A stretch of 64,000 bases of DNA, from contig CAZPOP010000005.1 of NCBI GenBank assembly GCA_964588305.1, positions 1-64,000 on the forward strand, read 5' to 3'. Position numbers and translations under genes: made by a program. Positions within the stretch are counted from its first letter, which is position 1, and every line of letters starts with the position of its first letter. The notes beneath the pieces were generated by a model. That model did not search any database and had not been told where the DNA came from. It saw only the letters and a list, made by a program, of their open reading frames with translations. Below are positions 9,233-18,481 of the stretch, piece after piece. Source of the stretch: SM1-73 sp964588305. GTDB lineage: Bacteria > Zixibacteria > MSB-5A5 > SM1-73.

Positions 9233-9390
9233 AAGCCGATCCGATTTATATTGTCGGGGAAATCGGCGAGAGGCGAGCCAGGTCATTTCTACGGAGACGG
9301 GACCGGGGACATTTCCTGCTTTGATGGGAGGGAACAAAAGGGAGGGTGAATCATCCGACTGTATTCTTTTTTTGCTACTCCCTAATGCTC

Positions 9391-10677
9391 CTATTCAAAC
9401 AGCCTTTCGAAGTAAGTGAGAAGAAAAAGAGCAAAGAAGTATACACTCAACAGTGCCTGAATACCAGAGACAGTTCGCGTCCATCCGACGGACTTGAGGT
9501 CTAGTTCTCGGGGCAAGAGCAGCCTAAGCCACCGTCCGAAGTTGAAACCCCGGAAGCCGATGTTGAACGCGCTCATAAGACTAAAGAACGCAGCCCATGC
9601 CAGCAGTTTCGTTTCCTGCCCCAGAAACTCAAGCCCCACGGCCCACTTGCTGCTTCTAGCTGATAAGTCGGCAACGTTCAGCGTGAGCTGCGTGTTGGCG
9701 CTCGACGCGTTTTTGTATTCTTTCATAATGGCTGTCCTCTTTCCGAAGTTCATCATAAGTAGGTATATGAACGTGCAAAGCAGCCACAACCAGAAGGCAA
9801 GGACTACCGGTCTGCCGTAATCCATTCCGTATCGACAGGTCCAGTCAAACAACACAAGCTCTAGAAAATACCAAAAGCGTCTACCCTCGCTCGCACGCCT
9901 CCGGTTGTCACTGACTCTCAGAGCGTAGGTGACGCCTCGCTCCTCCTCACGGTAGCCGTCCCGCCTGAGGCGATTGCGTAATTCCGTCAAGGCGCTCGGA
10001 TCCTGCAAGTATCTCAAAGACTCTAAACCCTTGGCCGTAGCTATGCCAGCAGACGAAGGCACGGAATGCGGCTCGAACAAGGCATCGCCCAGTTCGCTGC
10101 CCACGAAATCGACCCTGGCTAGATGTGTGTTCTTGAACACAGCACGTCTCAGTCGACAATATCTGAAGCTTGCGCTATCAAACACTGTTCTTGAGAAGTC
10201 CGCTCTGAAAGGAAACACTACAGAGGAACAAAGGACCTCGCGGCGGAATTCGCAGTCCCGAAATGATACTTCGTCCGTAAACATCGCTTCGTGGATCTCG
10301 AACCTTTCCTTAAACAAAGCTTCTGCGAAGGACACCGGGCCGTGGAATGTTACGCTGTCGAACAACACTTCACTAAAAAATTCTACATCTCCAAACATAA
10401 CGGGGCCCTGGAATTCAGTTGAGCGAATTTCGATCTTGGCCGATGTCTGCCTCCTACGGGCGCGGAGCTTCGTTATCCCAGTGACCACGCAGTCCCGCAA
10501 CGCTACATCCCGTTGGTCTGATACGGCAGTAGCCAGTTCCTCGCCTTCGATGGTCTTGCCCACCCTGTCGAATCTTGGTTCTCCCGCTGACGAATGGCAG
10601 AAAATCGCACTCACTGCCAAACCAACAACCATTAAGGGGGGGATTGCCCTGCTACGTTTTTTTCGCACTGAAGTCAT
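9391..10677 (-). CDS. Pentapeptide-repeat-like membrane protein
   Basis: I place the start at 10677 (MTSVRKKRSRAIPPLMVVGLAVSA, 428 residues): it gives a signal peptide and a GAAGGGA SD. The frame extends to 10767 but would then overlap the SDR gene. After the signal come about twelve five-residue turns of the A(D/N)Fxx kind (EIRSTEFQGPVMFGDVEFFSEVLF, FHGPVSFAEALF, FRDCEFRREVLCSS), predicting a right-handed quadrilateral beta-helix. The C-terminal third has three membrane segments (LAFWLWLLCTFIYLLMM, LLAWAAFFSLMSAFNIG, SVYFFALFLLTYF). The function is unknown. Confidence 0.75.
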   Translation of the reverse strand: MTSVRKKRSRAIPPLMVVGLAVSAIFCHSSAGEPRFDRVGKTIEGEELATAVSDQRDVALRDCVVTGITKLRARRRQTSAKIEIRSTEFQGPVMFGDVEFFSEVLFDSVTFHGPVSFAEALFKERFEIHEAMFTDEVSFRDCEFRREVLCSSVVFPFRADFSRTVFDSASFRYCRLRRAVFKNTHLARVDFVGSELGDALFEPHSVPSSAGIATAKGLESLRYLQDPSALTELRNRLRRDGYREEERGVTYALRVSDNRRRASEGRRFWYFLELVLFDWTCRYGMDYGRPVVLAFWLWLLCTFIYLLMMNFGKRTAIMKEYKNASSANTQLTLNVADLSARSSKWAVGLEFLGQETKLLAWAAFFSLMSAFNIGFRGFNFGRWLRLLLPRELDLKSVGWTRTVSGIQALLSVYFFALFLLTYFERLFE

Positions 10678-10741
10678 GGTGCAAATCCCTTCATCGAGCT
10701 TCGTATGGTGCGTCGGGAACGGAATCTCCGATGCCTCCCAC

Positions 10742-11482
10742 CTAACACCACAGTCCGCCATGAACATTTAGCACGCTTCCGGTTATGTAATTCGCCTCAT
10801 CCGAAGCGAGGAATAAAACGGCGTTGGCTATATCCTCAGGCTTTCCCAATCTTCTTAAGGGTACCTGCTTCGGCATGTCTTTCTTCATCTCTTCCGTGTA
10901 TTCATCAGTCTCGATGAATCCCGGATTCACCACATTCACTCTGATTCCGTTTTTCCCTTCTTCTTTGGCCAAGCTTTTGGAGAGGACCACCACGCCGGTC
11001 TTGGCCGTGGCATAAGCGCAGTTTCGAGTGTAACCCTGCGTCCTCTCAGCATTGGGCGCTCCGATATTGACGATGCTTCCGGATTTCTGCTTTCTCATGA
11101 TGGGAACCACGGCTTTGCAGCAGTAAAACGTGGAATTGAGGTTGGAGTTTATGACCTGGTGCCATTCCTGAATGGTGGTATCGTAAATTGATTTGTAAAG
11201 AAATGGTCCCACGTTATTTACCAAGATGTCGATCCTGCCGAATTCATCCACCACCTTCTTTGTCATCTCTTCCACATCCGCGAAATTGGAAACGTCACAT
11301 CCAATTGCGATCGCCTTCCGTTTCATCTTTCTGATCCATTGGACAACGTCCTCTGCCGCCGCATTATCGGATCTATAGTTAATCACTATAGAAGCGCCGG
11401 CCTCTGCCAGTTTCAAGGCGATGGTTCTTCCGATGTGCCGGGAGCTACCAGTGACCAATGCCACTTTGTTTTCTAAAGACAT
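10742..11482 (-). CDS. SDR-family oxidoreductase, FabG-like, catalytic Ser replaced
   Basis: This is 246 residues, the usual length for a classical short-chain dehydrogenase. It has the NAD(P) motif TGSSRHIG (10-17), NNVGPF (NNAG equivalent) and active-site YATAK (YxxxK). The C-terminus ends YITGSVLNVHGGLWC. At the place where FabG has the catalytic Ser (IxIxS), this protein reads NIGAPNAE, so the Ser appears to be Ala and no Ser occurs before the Tyr. It may be a divergent or inactive reductase. The substrate is unknown. It is transcribed divergently from nothing close, with 290 bp of palindrome-rich DNA upstream. Confidence 0.88.
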   Translation of the reverse strand: MSLENKVALVTGSSRHIGRTIALKLAEAGASIVINYRSDNAAAEDVVQWIRKMKRKAIAIGCDVSNFADVEEMTKKVVDEFGRIDILVNNVGPFLYKSIYDTTIQEWHQVINSNLNSTFYCCKAVVPIMRKQKSGSIVNIGAPNAERTQGYTRNCAYATAKTGVVVLSKSLAKEEGKNGIRVNVVNPGFIETDEYTEEMKKDMPKQVPLRRLGKPEDIANAVLFLASDEANYITGSVLNVHGGLWC

Positions 11483-11598
11483 TTTGGCTCCTTCCCCTTA
11501 TTTTAAGTGAAGAATCGGGCGTGGATACGCTGAACCAATGCTGGTTTTCTCGCCGGTGGTAACCTTCAGGGTGAATCCTCACTCCTGCCTTCCAGTTC

Positions 11599-11628
11599 TT
11601 GGTTCAGGGTAAGGGTACCCTGAACCAA
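11599..11628. repeat. Perfect 13-bp palindrome in palindrome-rich spacer
   Basis: TTGGTTCAGGGTA, loop AGGG, then TACCCTGAACCAA. The spacer 11483-11771 also has a GC-rich inverted repeat at about 11644-11667 (GTCCCCCGCC / GGCGGGGGGAC) and no gene. There is no T run, so these are not ordinary terminators. Confidence 0.75.
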
Positions 11629-11771
11629 CTCATGAGATTCTTCGTCCCCCGCCGGCGGCGGGGGGACTCAGAAAGACACTTTCTGACAGCCTTTTATTAA
11701 TTATGAGTGACGCATCCGCAGAGGTAGTCTGACTCAGGGTTGGCATGAACCATGCGGTTCATACCGCTGAC

Positions 11772-12527
11772 CTACTTCTTTCCCACCGGCATGATGCCCA
11801 ACGGTTCCTCTTCGATTCCCAGAGCCTTCTTCACCTTTTCGTCCTCAAAGGCTCCGATAAAAACGGTTCCCAAACCCAGAGTCTCCGCCTGGAGATAGAT
11901 GTTTTCGCCTGTGCACCCCACCTCCATATGCACATATTGGACCCCTCTTTGTTTATACTTCTTCATGGTCCTTTCATATACTGCGGTGATGACCAAGGTG
12001 GCAGGAGCTCTGGTGATCTCATCCTGATACAAGGATGCCTCGGTGAGTTTTTGTCTTAGATCTCCATCGATTTTCTTGGTGACACTATGCTTTCCCGGAT
12101 CATAATGATAAAGACCCGGTTTGAGTCCCTTAACTTGTCCCACTACCACATAAATCTCCAGCGGAAACAAAGCTCCGGCAGAGGGAGCAGTTCTTCCACC
12201 CCACCTCGAGGTTATGCCTTGGGCAGCCCACAAAAGCTGGGAGATTTCCTCAATCTTTAGAGAGTCTTTGCCATACTCTCTCACCGATCTCCGTTGGGAA
12301 AGCGCCTCTTCCACACTGGTCTTGCTCGACAATATGGGTTCGGGAAGCTCAAAAGGGTCGTCCCCGGGGACACCTTTGGATGGTTGTGACGTCTTCATTT
12401 CTTCTCCCTTTGATGAGTCTTTCTCCTGTGCCAAAATGTCTGCGGCATTGCTGAAGACCAAGAAAACTATCCATCCTGCGAAAAGAACAGGCAAATACAG
12501 AATAGCCAATTTGATATTCTTCTTCAT
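11772..12527 (-). CDS. SagB/ThcOx-type nitroreductase-fold oxidoreductase, exported
   Basis: This 251-residue protein has an N-terminal signal or anchor (LAILYLPVLFAGWIVFLVFS). The nitroreductase-like domain shows FMN-binding signatures of the SagB subgroup: LSQRRSVREYGKD, LLWAAQGIT, APSAGALFPLEIYVV, and QAETLGLGTVFIGAFEDEKV near the C-terminus. SagB homologues oxidise azolines in RiPP pathways, but many stand-alone exported ones exist with unknown substrate. No YcaO or precursor gene is next to it, so a RiPP role is not supported here. Confidence 0.85.
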   Translation of the reverse strand: MKKNIKLAILYLPVLFAGWIVFLVFSNAADILAQEKDSSKGEEMKTSQPSKGVPGDDPFELPEPILSSKTSVEEALSQRRSVREYGKDSLKIEEISQLLWAAQGITSRWGGRTAPSAGALFPLEIYVVVGQVKGLKPGLYHYDPGKHSVTKKIDGDLRQKLTEASLYQDEITRAPATLVITAVYERTMKKYKQRGVQYVHMEVGCTGENIYLQAETLGLGTVFIGAFEDEKVKKALGIEEEPLGIMPVGKK

Positions 12528-12889
12528 TTGAAACTCCTTTCAATCCCTGCAAAGGTTTTTAGGTATTGGAAGAGCTTCTCTCCCACGGGAATATATCGAA
12601 GCGGAGCAAGCAGGTCAAGTTTTTTCGCTCTGGCTCGTGAGAGAACGCCCCAGCTTGGGAATACAGGCAGTCTTACACTACTCGATAAGACCATTTACGC
12701 AGAAGGTGTCTCACCTCAGACAGACCCCTTCTCTCCCTATCTGCAGAACTGGTTAGGTTTTTTCAAGAATCTCTTTGAACTTGCTAAGCCTACCTAAAGG
12801 TGTTAGATTACCTCGGAAAAGATTACTTACATTTGCCAAGAAGAATTCCTCGAATTATTACTTGAGTTCTAAGGGAAAGTGAGCGCAAA
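12528..12889. other. Gene-free spacer upstream of the alcohol dehydrogenase
   Basis: A spacer of about 360 bp. An 89-codon plus-strand frame (12528-12797) has no SD or family resemblance and overlaps the SagB start region, so I do not call it. I see no clear promoter or hairpin. Confidence 0.5.
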
Positions 12890-13897
12890 ATGTTAGCAAT
12901 GAGTTTGAATGAGCCGGATCTGATAGAGAATGATCCTCTTAAGTTGGTTGATATGAAAATTCCCGAGCCTGCTCCCGGTGAGGTTCTGGTGCATGTGCAA
13001 GCATGTGGAATCTGCCATACGGACCTTCATACGGTGGAGGGAGAGCTTGATCTTCCCAAAAAGCCGATCGTTCCGGGACATCAGGTGGTAGGCATCGTCG
13101 AAAGACTGGGGGAAGGTGCGTCCCGATTCAAAGAAGGTGATCGCATCGGGATGGCCTGGCTGCATTCCACGTGTGGAAAGTGCTCGTATTGTAAACAGGG
13201 CAAAGAGAATCTCTGTGAAAATGCTCAATTCACCGGCTATCATACCGATGGCGGCTATGCCCAATACACCGTCATTCATGAGGACTTTGCCTACCCGATT
13301 CCAGACAGGTTTTCTGCGGAGCAAGCTGCTCCCTTACTCTGCGCCGGGATCATAGGGTACCGGGCGCTGCGATTAAGCGAGATAAAGCCCGGGCAAAGAC
13401 TTGGCCTATATGGCTTCGGGGCTTCAGCTCACGTTGCCATCCAGGTTGCAGTTCATTGGGGTTGTCGGGTGTACGTTTTTTCCCGCAGCAAGGAACACCA
13501 GAAACTGGGTGAGAATCTTGGAGCGGTATGGACCGGAAAATCCGGTGAGATGCCGCCTGAAAAACTGGACAGTGCTGTGGTCTTTGCACCCGCCGGAGAG
13601 ATAGTGCTTGACGCACTGAAAGCTCTGGACAAAGGCGGCACGCTGGCTCTGGCCGGAATCTATATGACTCCTATCCCCCAGATGGATTACACGGAACATC
13701 TCTACCACGAGAGAACGGTTCGGAGCGTCACCGCAAGCACCAGACAGGACGGGGAGGAATTGCTTAAGATCGCTGCAGAGATTCCCATCCAGACCAAAAT
13801 CACCTCGTTTCCACTGCAAGAGGCGAATAAGGTTCTCCGGCTGCTGAAACAGGGAAAGATTAACGGAGCAGGCGTCCTCACGATTCGTCAAACGTAG
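12890..13897 (+). CDS. Zinc-dependent alcohol dehydrogenase (MDR family)
   Basis: This 335-residue protein has the catalytic zinc ligands Cys42 (GICHTDLH), His64 (VPGHQ) and the Cys of PLLCAG, and the structural zinc cysteines 95, 98, 101 and 109 (CGKCSYCKQGKENLC). The cofactor loop reads YGFGASAH instead of GxGxxG, as in the AdhA-like zinc-binding branch of the family. It probably oxidises or reduces alcohols and aldehydes with NAD(P). It stands alone. The ATG at 12890 has only a weak SD (AAGGGAAAG). Confidence 0.92.
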   Translation: MLAMSLNEPDLIENDPLKLVDMKIPEPAPGEVLVHVQACGICHTDLHTVEGELDLPKKPIVPGHQVVGIVERLGEGASRFKEGDRIGMAWLHSTCGKCSYCKQGKENLCENAQFTGYHTDGGYAQYTVIHEDFAYPIPDRFSAEQAAPLLCAGIIGYRALRLSEIKPGQRLGLYGFGASAHVAIQVAVHWGCRVYVFSRSKEHQKLGENLGAVWTGKSGEMPPEKLDSAVVFAPAGEIVLDALKALDKGGTLALAGIYMTPIPQMDYTEHLYHERTVRSVTASTRQDGEELLKIAAEIPIQTKITSFPLQEANKVLRLLKQGKINGAGVLTIRQT

Positions 13898-13960
13898 AGT
13901 AACATTCACCACTTCACAAGGGCACGAGTAGCTCAAAGCCCGCCATTTTCCATTTCATGC

Positions 13961-13988
13961 TTGACAAATAACGGGATATCGTTATAAT
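13961..13988 (+). promoter_or_regulatory. Sigma-70-type promoter for the C25-like protease gene
   Basis: It is TTGACA, 16-bp spacer, TATAAT, a consensus match in both boxes. Transcription would start near 13995, leaving a 5' leader of about 140 nt before the ATG at 14136. Confidence 0.75.
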
Positions 13989-14135
13989 TGTCTTTAGAGA
14001 TTAGCACATTTGTGGTTGGATAAGACAGGGTAAGAAACTTCTGGTCAACATAAATAGTTAAACTTCAGGAGAAATCGATCGAAACATTCTAATGATTCCC
14101 ACGATTCAGGGACCGGGAAAAGAAAGGGTAAAGAA

Positions 14136-17100
14136 ATGCTTAAGAAAATTCGCTTACTCGGCACATTTCTTGTATTAATATTGACTCTTGTCAGTTATAT
14201 CTGCTCAACCTCCGGGGTATGTCAGAACATCGATTTGAAGAAGGTAAAAAGACTCCAGTGGATTGATCCTTTGGGACGAGAGCCGATCGGCTTTCAGCAG
14301 TTCCAGGCCATGCGCCTCCCATCCGCTCCTCTGAAGGTTAAAACCATTCGCAGAGTTTCAGCTAAGCCAAGTCCCGTCCCTAAAATGACCGATTCTCTGG
14401 TAGCGGTCATGGTCAACTCTGATCTTTACAGTCGAATTCAGACCTCGCTGGACCAGTACGTGGATGATCTTACCCAGGAGGGCTATTCGGTGGAAGTTGA
14501 TCTGTGGTCAGGCGGCAATTATCAGGACCTTCGAGATTCTTTAAAACATAAATGGACTTATTCCGGGCTGGTGGGAGCAGTGCTGGTCGGGGATCTGCCT
14601 ATTCCCTGGTGCGAGCTGTACGTCTGGGGAGGAGAGGAATTCCCCATTGACTATTACTTTATGGAACTGGACGGCACCTGGTCTGATTCCGACGGCGACG
14701 GACTTCTGGAGGGACTCTCTGCAGGGTCAGGAGACGTTGGGCCGGAAATCTGGGTGGGGAGATTGGCACCTTCAAGTCTGGTCTGGGGAAACGAAGCTCA
14801 ACTCCTGGAGGACTATTTCACCAAGAATCATAATTACCGGATTGGCAATCTTTCCCTTCCTCATAGAGCCTTGTCCTTTGTGGACGATGATTGGGATTAT
14901 TTCTACGACTGCGACTTAGGTTATGCTTACGACGACGTGACCGTCATTAACGACGTCAACCAAACCATCGCTAACAACTACAAACAGGAATTACTTGAGA
15001 ATTACGAATGGATTCAGTTGTGTGCACATTCCTCCTGTTGGGCCCACACGTTTTTGATCGATGGGAGTCAATGGGGAGGTGGAAGCGTATACAATTACGA
15101 ACTTCATGCCTTGCAGCCTCATGCCCTTTTCTACAATCTCTTTGCTTGCTCGAACACAAGATTTGTGGAGACCAACAACGTGGGTAATTGGTATGTTTTT
15201 GTTGACGATTATGGCCTGGCTGCAGTAGGAAGTGCAAAGACGGGGAGCATGCTGTATTTCTACGATTTCTATGTGGCCTTGGGCCAGGGGAAATGCATTG
15301 GAGATGCTTTCAAAGAGTGGTTTGAAGTACAGGCTCAGGGTGGGTTTGACGATTCGGAAAAGGGATGGTTCTTTGGGAATAATATCTTGGGCGATCCGAC
15401 GCTTACCATCGGAATCCAGAGCCGGGTAGCACAAAGAATCGACTCGGTTCAGACGCAAGAAGCATCTAAAAGTTACGGCTGGACACCCACGCAGGTCACC
15501 AGTAGCACATTCGCCGACGGAAGACCGACGATGGCAGCGGACTTCTCCGGGAATATCTGGGCCACCTATGAGACCGGAAGGGACGTCCGCTCCAACATTT
15601 ACTCAAACTCCTACGACGGCATCAGTTGGTCTCCTGATGAGGCGGTGGATGTATATGTCTACTGGGATTTTCATCCGGCCATGGCCACGGATAGTCTGGG
15701 GAAAGTCTGGGTCGCCTGGCAGAGCCTGAGGGAGGTCAGCGGTAATGAGAATCTAAACATATGCGTTAGCTCGCGCAATCCCACCAGCTGGGCCGCACCC
15801 ACGATTTTAACCTCCGGAGCTGACTACGATGTGGAACCGGCAATAGCCGTGGATAAGCAGGGCAGGATCTGGGTGGTGTGGAAAGGATGGAGAACGGTCG
15901 ACCAGAGCGTCAATTCCAATATATTCGCCCGCTTTTACGATGGCTCGTGGTCGTCTCGCATGACCGTAACCAGCGACTTGCAGGATGACTGCGATCCAGT
16001 GGTGGCAGCTGATACGTCCGGCAGAATCTGGGTGGCATGGTCCACCAACAGGGACGGAAACTGGGATATATACTCCATCTACTACGATGACGGAACCTGG
16101 TCTGAACTAATTCCGATTACGACTGACCCGGATGACGATTTGGCTCCTACCATGACCAAGGATGCATCCGGCAAAATCTGGATAGCCTGGCACAGCTGGA
16201 GGGATGGGGATGCAAACATCTACGCTTGCTATCATGATGGAAGCGGGTGGTCGGGGCCGGTGCAGGTCACGTCTGATCCAGATAATGACATCATGCCCGG
16301 CATAAACGGGGGCCCTTCTGAACAGGTGGCATTAGCTTGGATGAGCAAAAGAAGCGGAAACTGGGACGTCTTTGCCAGCTTTTACGATGGCGCCAGTTGG
16401 TCACCGGCTGCACAGATAACGACCGATTTGAACAACGATTACCAGCCTGCTTGTCTATTTGATCAGTCAGGCGAGCCTTGCATCATCTGGGCTTCGGACA
16501 GAGACGGTAATTGGAACGTTTACTTTGCCGCCTGTGAGTTCCTCCCCCCTACTTTGATTTATCCGGAACATCTGTCTTACATAAACGACGACACCCCTCA
16601 ATTCGAATGGTCGGCGGTTTCTGACGGCGGAGGGGGAGCAGGTTTCGAGAGCCTTTCATCTTCGGCCATCACTTACACACTTCAATATTCAAAAAACTAT
16701 GATTTCGTGACCGATGTTATCAGCATCTCAGATATTCCCGAGAATTACTATCAGCTTCCGGAAAGCCTTGCCCTGGCCGATACGTCCTACTTCTGGCGAG
16801 TGCAGGCCGTGAAGGAAGACGGCGACTCCACGGGATATCAAGTGAAGTTCATGTTCACAGTCGATACCCAGCCGCCGGAGACTCCAATCCTAACCACCCC
16901 AGAAGACGATACTCTTTTGTGCGATAGCACGCCGACCTTCGAATGGACCCCGGGGATGTCTTCATTAGGGGAGCCCGCCGGATTGAACCGCCAGATCATC
17001 TTGTCCGCTCCGGAGAGATTCACGCTGCAGTATTCTCCTGATAGCGAATTTACAAGTACGGTAACCACAGTAGACAGTCTAACGGACAATTTCTACACCG

Positions 17101-17414
17101 TTCCGGATGGGCAAGCCCTAGATCCGGATACAAGCTATTACTGGAGAACCAGGGCATTTGATTTGGCTGGCAATCAAAGCGATTTTCAGCCTGATCCTTT
17201 TATGTTTTCTATGTTCATTCTGGGTGACGTGAATGATGATGAGGAGATCGACATAAGTGACGTTATCTACCTGGTGAACTACCTCTTTCTGGGGGGATCG
17301 GAACCTTTGCCTTATCAGGCGGGGGATGTCAATCACGACGACAATATAGACACGGGAGATCTGATATATTTAATCAACTATCTATTCATCGGCGGATCGC
17401 CGCCGCAGTGTTAG
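14136..17414 (+). CDS. Secreted C25 (gingipain)-like protease with seven-repeat propeller, Ig-like repeats and dockerin
   Basis: This 1092-residue protein has a signal peptide at 1-31. The domain at about 80-430 resembles peptidase C25: LVGAVLVGDLPIPW, EIWVGRLAPSS, then a putative His298 (QLCAHSS) and Cys338 (LFACSNTRF) dyad, then NNILGDPTLTIG. Residues about 455-830 hold seven repeats ending in patterns like DxSGxIWVAW and RDGNWDIY, consistent with one seven-bladed propeller. Two Ig/Fn3-like modules follow (TPQFEW...FTLQYS...YYWRTRAFD). The C-terminus is a dockerin-like pair of Ca loops (GDVNDDEEIDISDV, GDVNHDDNIDTGDL). It is likely secreted or surface-bound. A strong promoter lies upstream. 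Confidence 0.85.
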   Translation: MLKKIRLLGTFLVLILTLVSYICSTSGVCQNIDLKKVKRLQWIDPLGREPIGFQQFQAMRLPSAPLKVKTIRRVSAKPSPVPKMTDSLVAVMVNSDLYSRIQTSLDQYVDDLTQEGYSVEVDLWSGGNYQDLRDSLKHKWTYSGLVGAVLVGDLPIPWCELYVWGGEEFPIDYYFMELDGTWSDSDGDGLLEGLSAGSGDVGPEIWVGRLAPSSLVWGNEAQLLEDYFTKNHNYRIGNLSLPHRALSFVDDDWDYFYDCDLGYAYDDVTVINDVNQTIANNYKQELLENYEWIQLCAHSSCWAHTFLIDGSQWGGGSVYNYELHALQPHALFYNLFACSNTRFVETNNVGNWYVFVDDYGLAAVGSAKTGSMLYFYDFYVALGQGKCIGDAFKEWFEVQAQGGFDDSEKGWFFGNNILGDPTLTIGIQSRVAQRIDSVQTQEASKSYGWTPTQVTSSTFADGRPTMAADFSGNIWATYETGRDVRSNIYSNSYDGISWSPDEAVDVYVYWDFHPAMATDSLGKVWVAWQSLREVSGNENLNICVSSRNPTSWAAPTILTSGADYDVEPAIAVDKQGRIWVVWKGWRTVDQSVNSNIFARFYDGSWSSRMTVTSDLQDDCDPVVAADTSGRIWVAWSTNRDGNWDIYSIYYDDGTWSELIPITTDPDDDLAPTMTKDASGKIWIAWHSWRDGDANIYACYHDGSGWSGPVQVTSDPDNDIMPGINGGPSEQVALAWMSKRSGNWDVFASFYDGASWSPAAQITTDLNNDYQPACLFDQSGEPCIIWASDRDGNWNVYFAACEFLPPTLIYPEHLSYINDDTPQFEWSAVSDGGGGAGFESLSSSAITYTLQYSKNYDFVTDVISISDIPENYYQLPESLALADTSYFWRVQAVKEDGDSTGYQVKFMFTVDTQPPETPILTTPEDDTLLCDSTPTFEWTPGMSSLGEPAGLNRQIILSAPERFTLQYSPDSEFTSTVTTVDSLTDNFYTVPDGQALDPDTSYYWRTRAFDLAGNQSDFQPDPFMFSMFILGDVNDDEEIDISDVIYLVNYLFLGGSEPLPYQAGDVNHDDNIDTGDLIYLINYLFIGGSPPQC

Positions 17415-17570
17415 GGAAAACAGAAAAAGCTTCCTTTTGAAATCTGAAACAATGATCTTCAGTCTTTGATGGCGCCAGGAACTGTCCTCTGGTGGTCTCA
17501 TTGTCACGTGAGCATGCATTATGTCGAGAATCCATATCCTAAACACCGGCAGGCCAAAGGAGCCTAAAGG

Positions 17571-18125
17571 ATGCATCACCCAAATCTCTTGAGAGAAGAC
17601 GACACCCTTCTCGTTGTCGTTGATATTCAGACCAGACTCTTAAACGTCATTTTCGAAAAAGAGAGGCTGCTTTCCAGCTGCAGCAAGCTGATTCGCGCCG
17701 CAAGAATCTTGGAGATACCGATCATTATGACGGAGCAGTATCCCAAGGGAATGGGACCCACTGATCCTGAGATTCTGAAGCTACTTCAGGACACAACGGC
17801 TATCGAGAAGCTGCATTTCAGCTGCTGCGGAGCGGAGGATTTCAACAGGGAGATTATACGCTTAGGCAAGAAACAGATAGTCGTGATAGGTATCGAAGCT
17901 CACGTATGTGTGCTGCAAACCGTGCACGATCTTCTTCATCAAGGATATTTTGTCTATGTCCCTTATGATACAGTGAGCTCGCGTAAGGAAAGTGATTATA
18001 AAAATGCCCTGGACAGAATGAGGCAAATTGGGGCCGTGATCGGCTCTGTCGAATCAGCCATCTTTGAGCTATTGGAAAAAGCAGGCACGCCGGTTTTCAA
18101 GGAGATATCAAAGATAATCAAGTAG
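17571..18125 (+). CDS. Isochorismatase-like cysteine hydrolase
   Basis: This 184-residue protein has the three active-site elements of the family: Asp in LVVVDIQ (Asp19), Lys in AIEKLHFSCC, and Cys in GIEAHVCVLQT. Overall form is YcaC-like (ITMTEQYPKGMGPT equivalent, VPYDTVSSRKESD, SVESAIFELL). Such enzymes hydrolyse amides or vinyl ethers; the substrate cannot be told. SD AAAGGAG at 17556 sits 8 bases before the ATG. Confidence 0.9.
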   Translation: MHHPNLLREDDTLLVVVDIQTRLLNVIFEKERLLSSCSKLIRAARILEIPIIMTEQYPKGMGPTDPEILKLLQDTTAIEKLHFSCCGAEDFNREIIRLGKKQIVVIGIEAHVCVLQTVHDLLHQGYFVYVPYDTVSSRKESDYKNALDRMRQIGAVIGSVESAIFELLEKAGTPVFKEISKIIK

Positions 18126-18378
18126 TCTTTCCCAGGCTCAAACCCGATCCTCGTACTCGGTGCCCCCGGGCATTTGTCCAGGTGATTTGTTTGCCAGATA
18201 CAGAGGCAAGGCTTCTCGCTCACCATTCCCGGTATAGCGCGTACGGCAGGCTTTTTTGCGACGCCACACCAGCGCGAGTTAAATGTTTAGCAGGCAATAC
18301 ATTAAGCTTCTATATGAGCTTTCCCCTCTAAGCTCTTTTTGTTCTTCGTCTTATTTTTCTTGTTTTTTTGAAAAAATC

Positions 18379-18407
18379 TTGACAGAATTCGTATTTGATA
18401 CGATATT
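18379..18407 (+). promoter_or_regulatory. Promoter of a candidate small RNA
   Basis: TTGACA at 18379-18384, 17-bp spacer, GATATT at 18402-18407. No plus-strand protein gene follows; a terminator ends 75 bp later. Confidence 0.6.
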
Positions 18408-18413
18408 AATAAC

Positions 18414-18481
18414 AGAAGGACTAAAGTCTTGGCTATTTCCAAGGCGAAATAGGCTCTGCAATAGCAGGGCCTTCTTTTTTT
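18414..18481 (+). ncRNA. Candidate small RNA of about 68 nt
   Basis: This lies between the promoter above and a strong terminator. The terminator stem is AGGCTCTGC (18451-18459) / GCAGGGCCT (18464-18472), one G-T pair, loop AATA, then TTCTTTTTTT. Upstream is a perfect 7-bp stem CTATTTC (18433-18439) / GAAATAG (18446-18452) that competes with CTTGG (18428-18432) / CCAAG (18439-18443) and shares two bases with the terminator. No known riboswitch or sRNA family is recognised. The T run overlaps the stop codon of the convergent NYN gene. The 18126-18378 spacer holds nothing else clear. Confidence 0.55.

Noticed and set aside
9974..10771. 265-codon plus-strand frame over the pentapeptide gene
   Set aside because: It lies antisense to a gene with signal peptide, repeats and SD; its own translation is low-complexity and Ser/Thr-rich with no family.
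11772..12527. RiPP cluster around the SagB-like gene
   Set aside because: No YcaO, precursor or dehydratase gene lies nearby; the protein has a signal segment unlike SagB in RiPP clusters.
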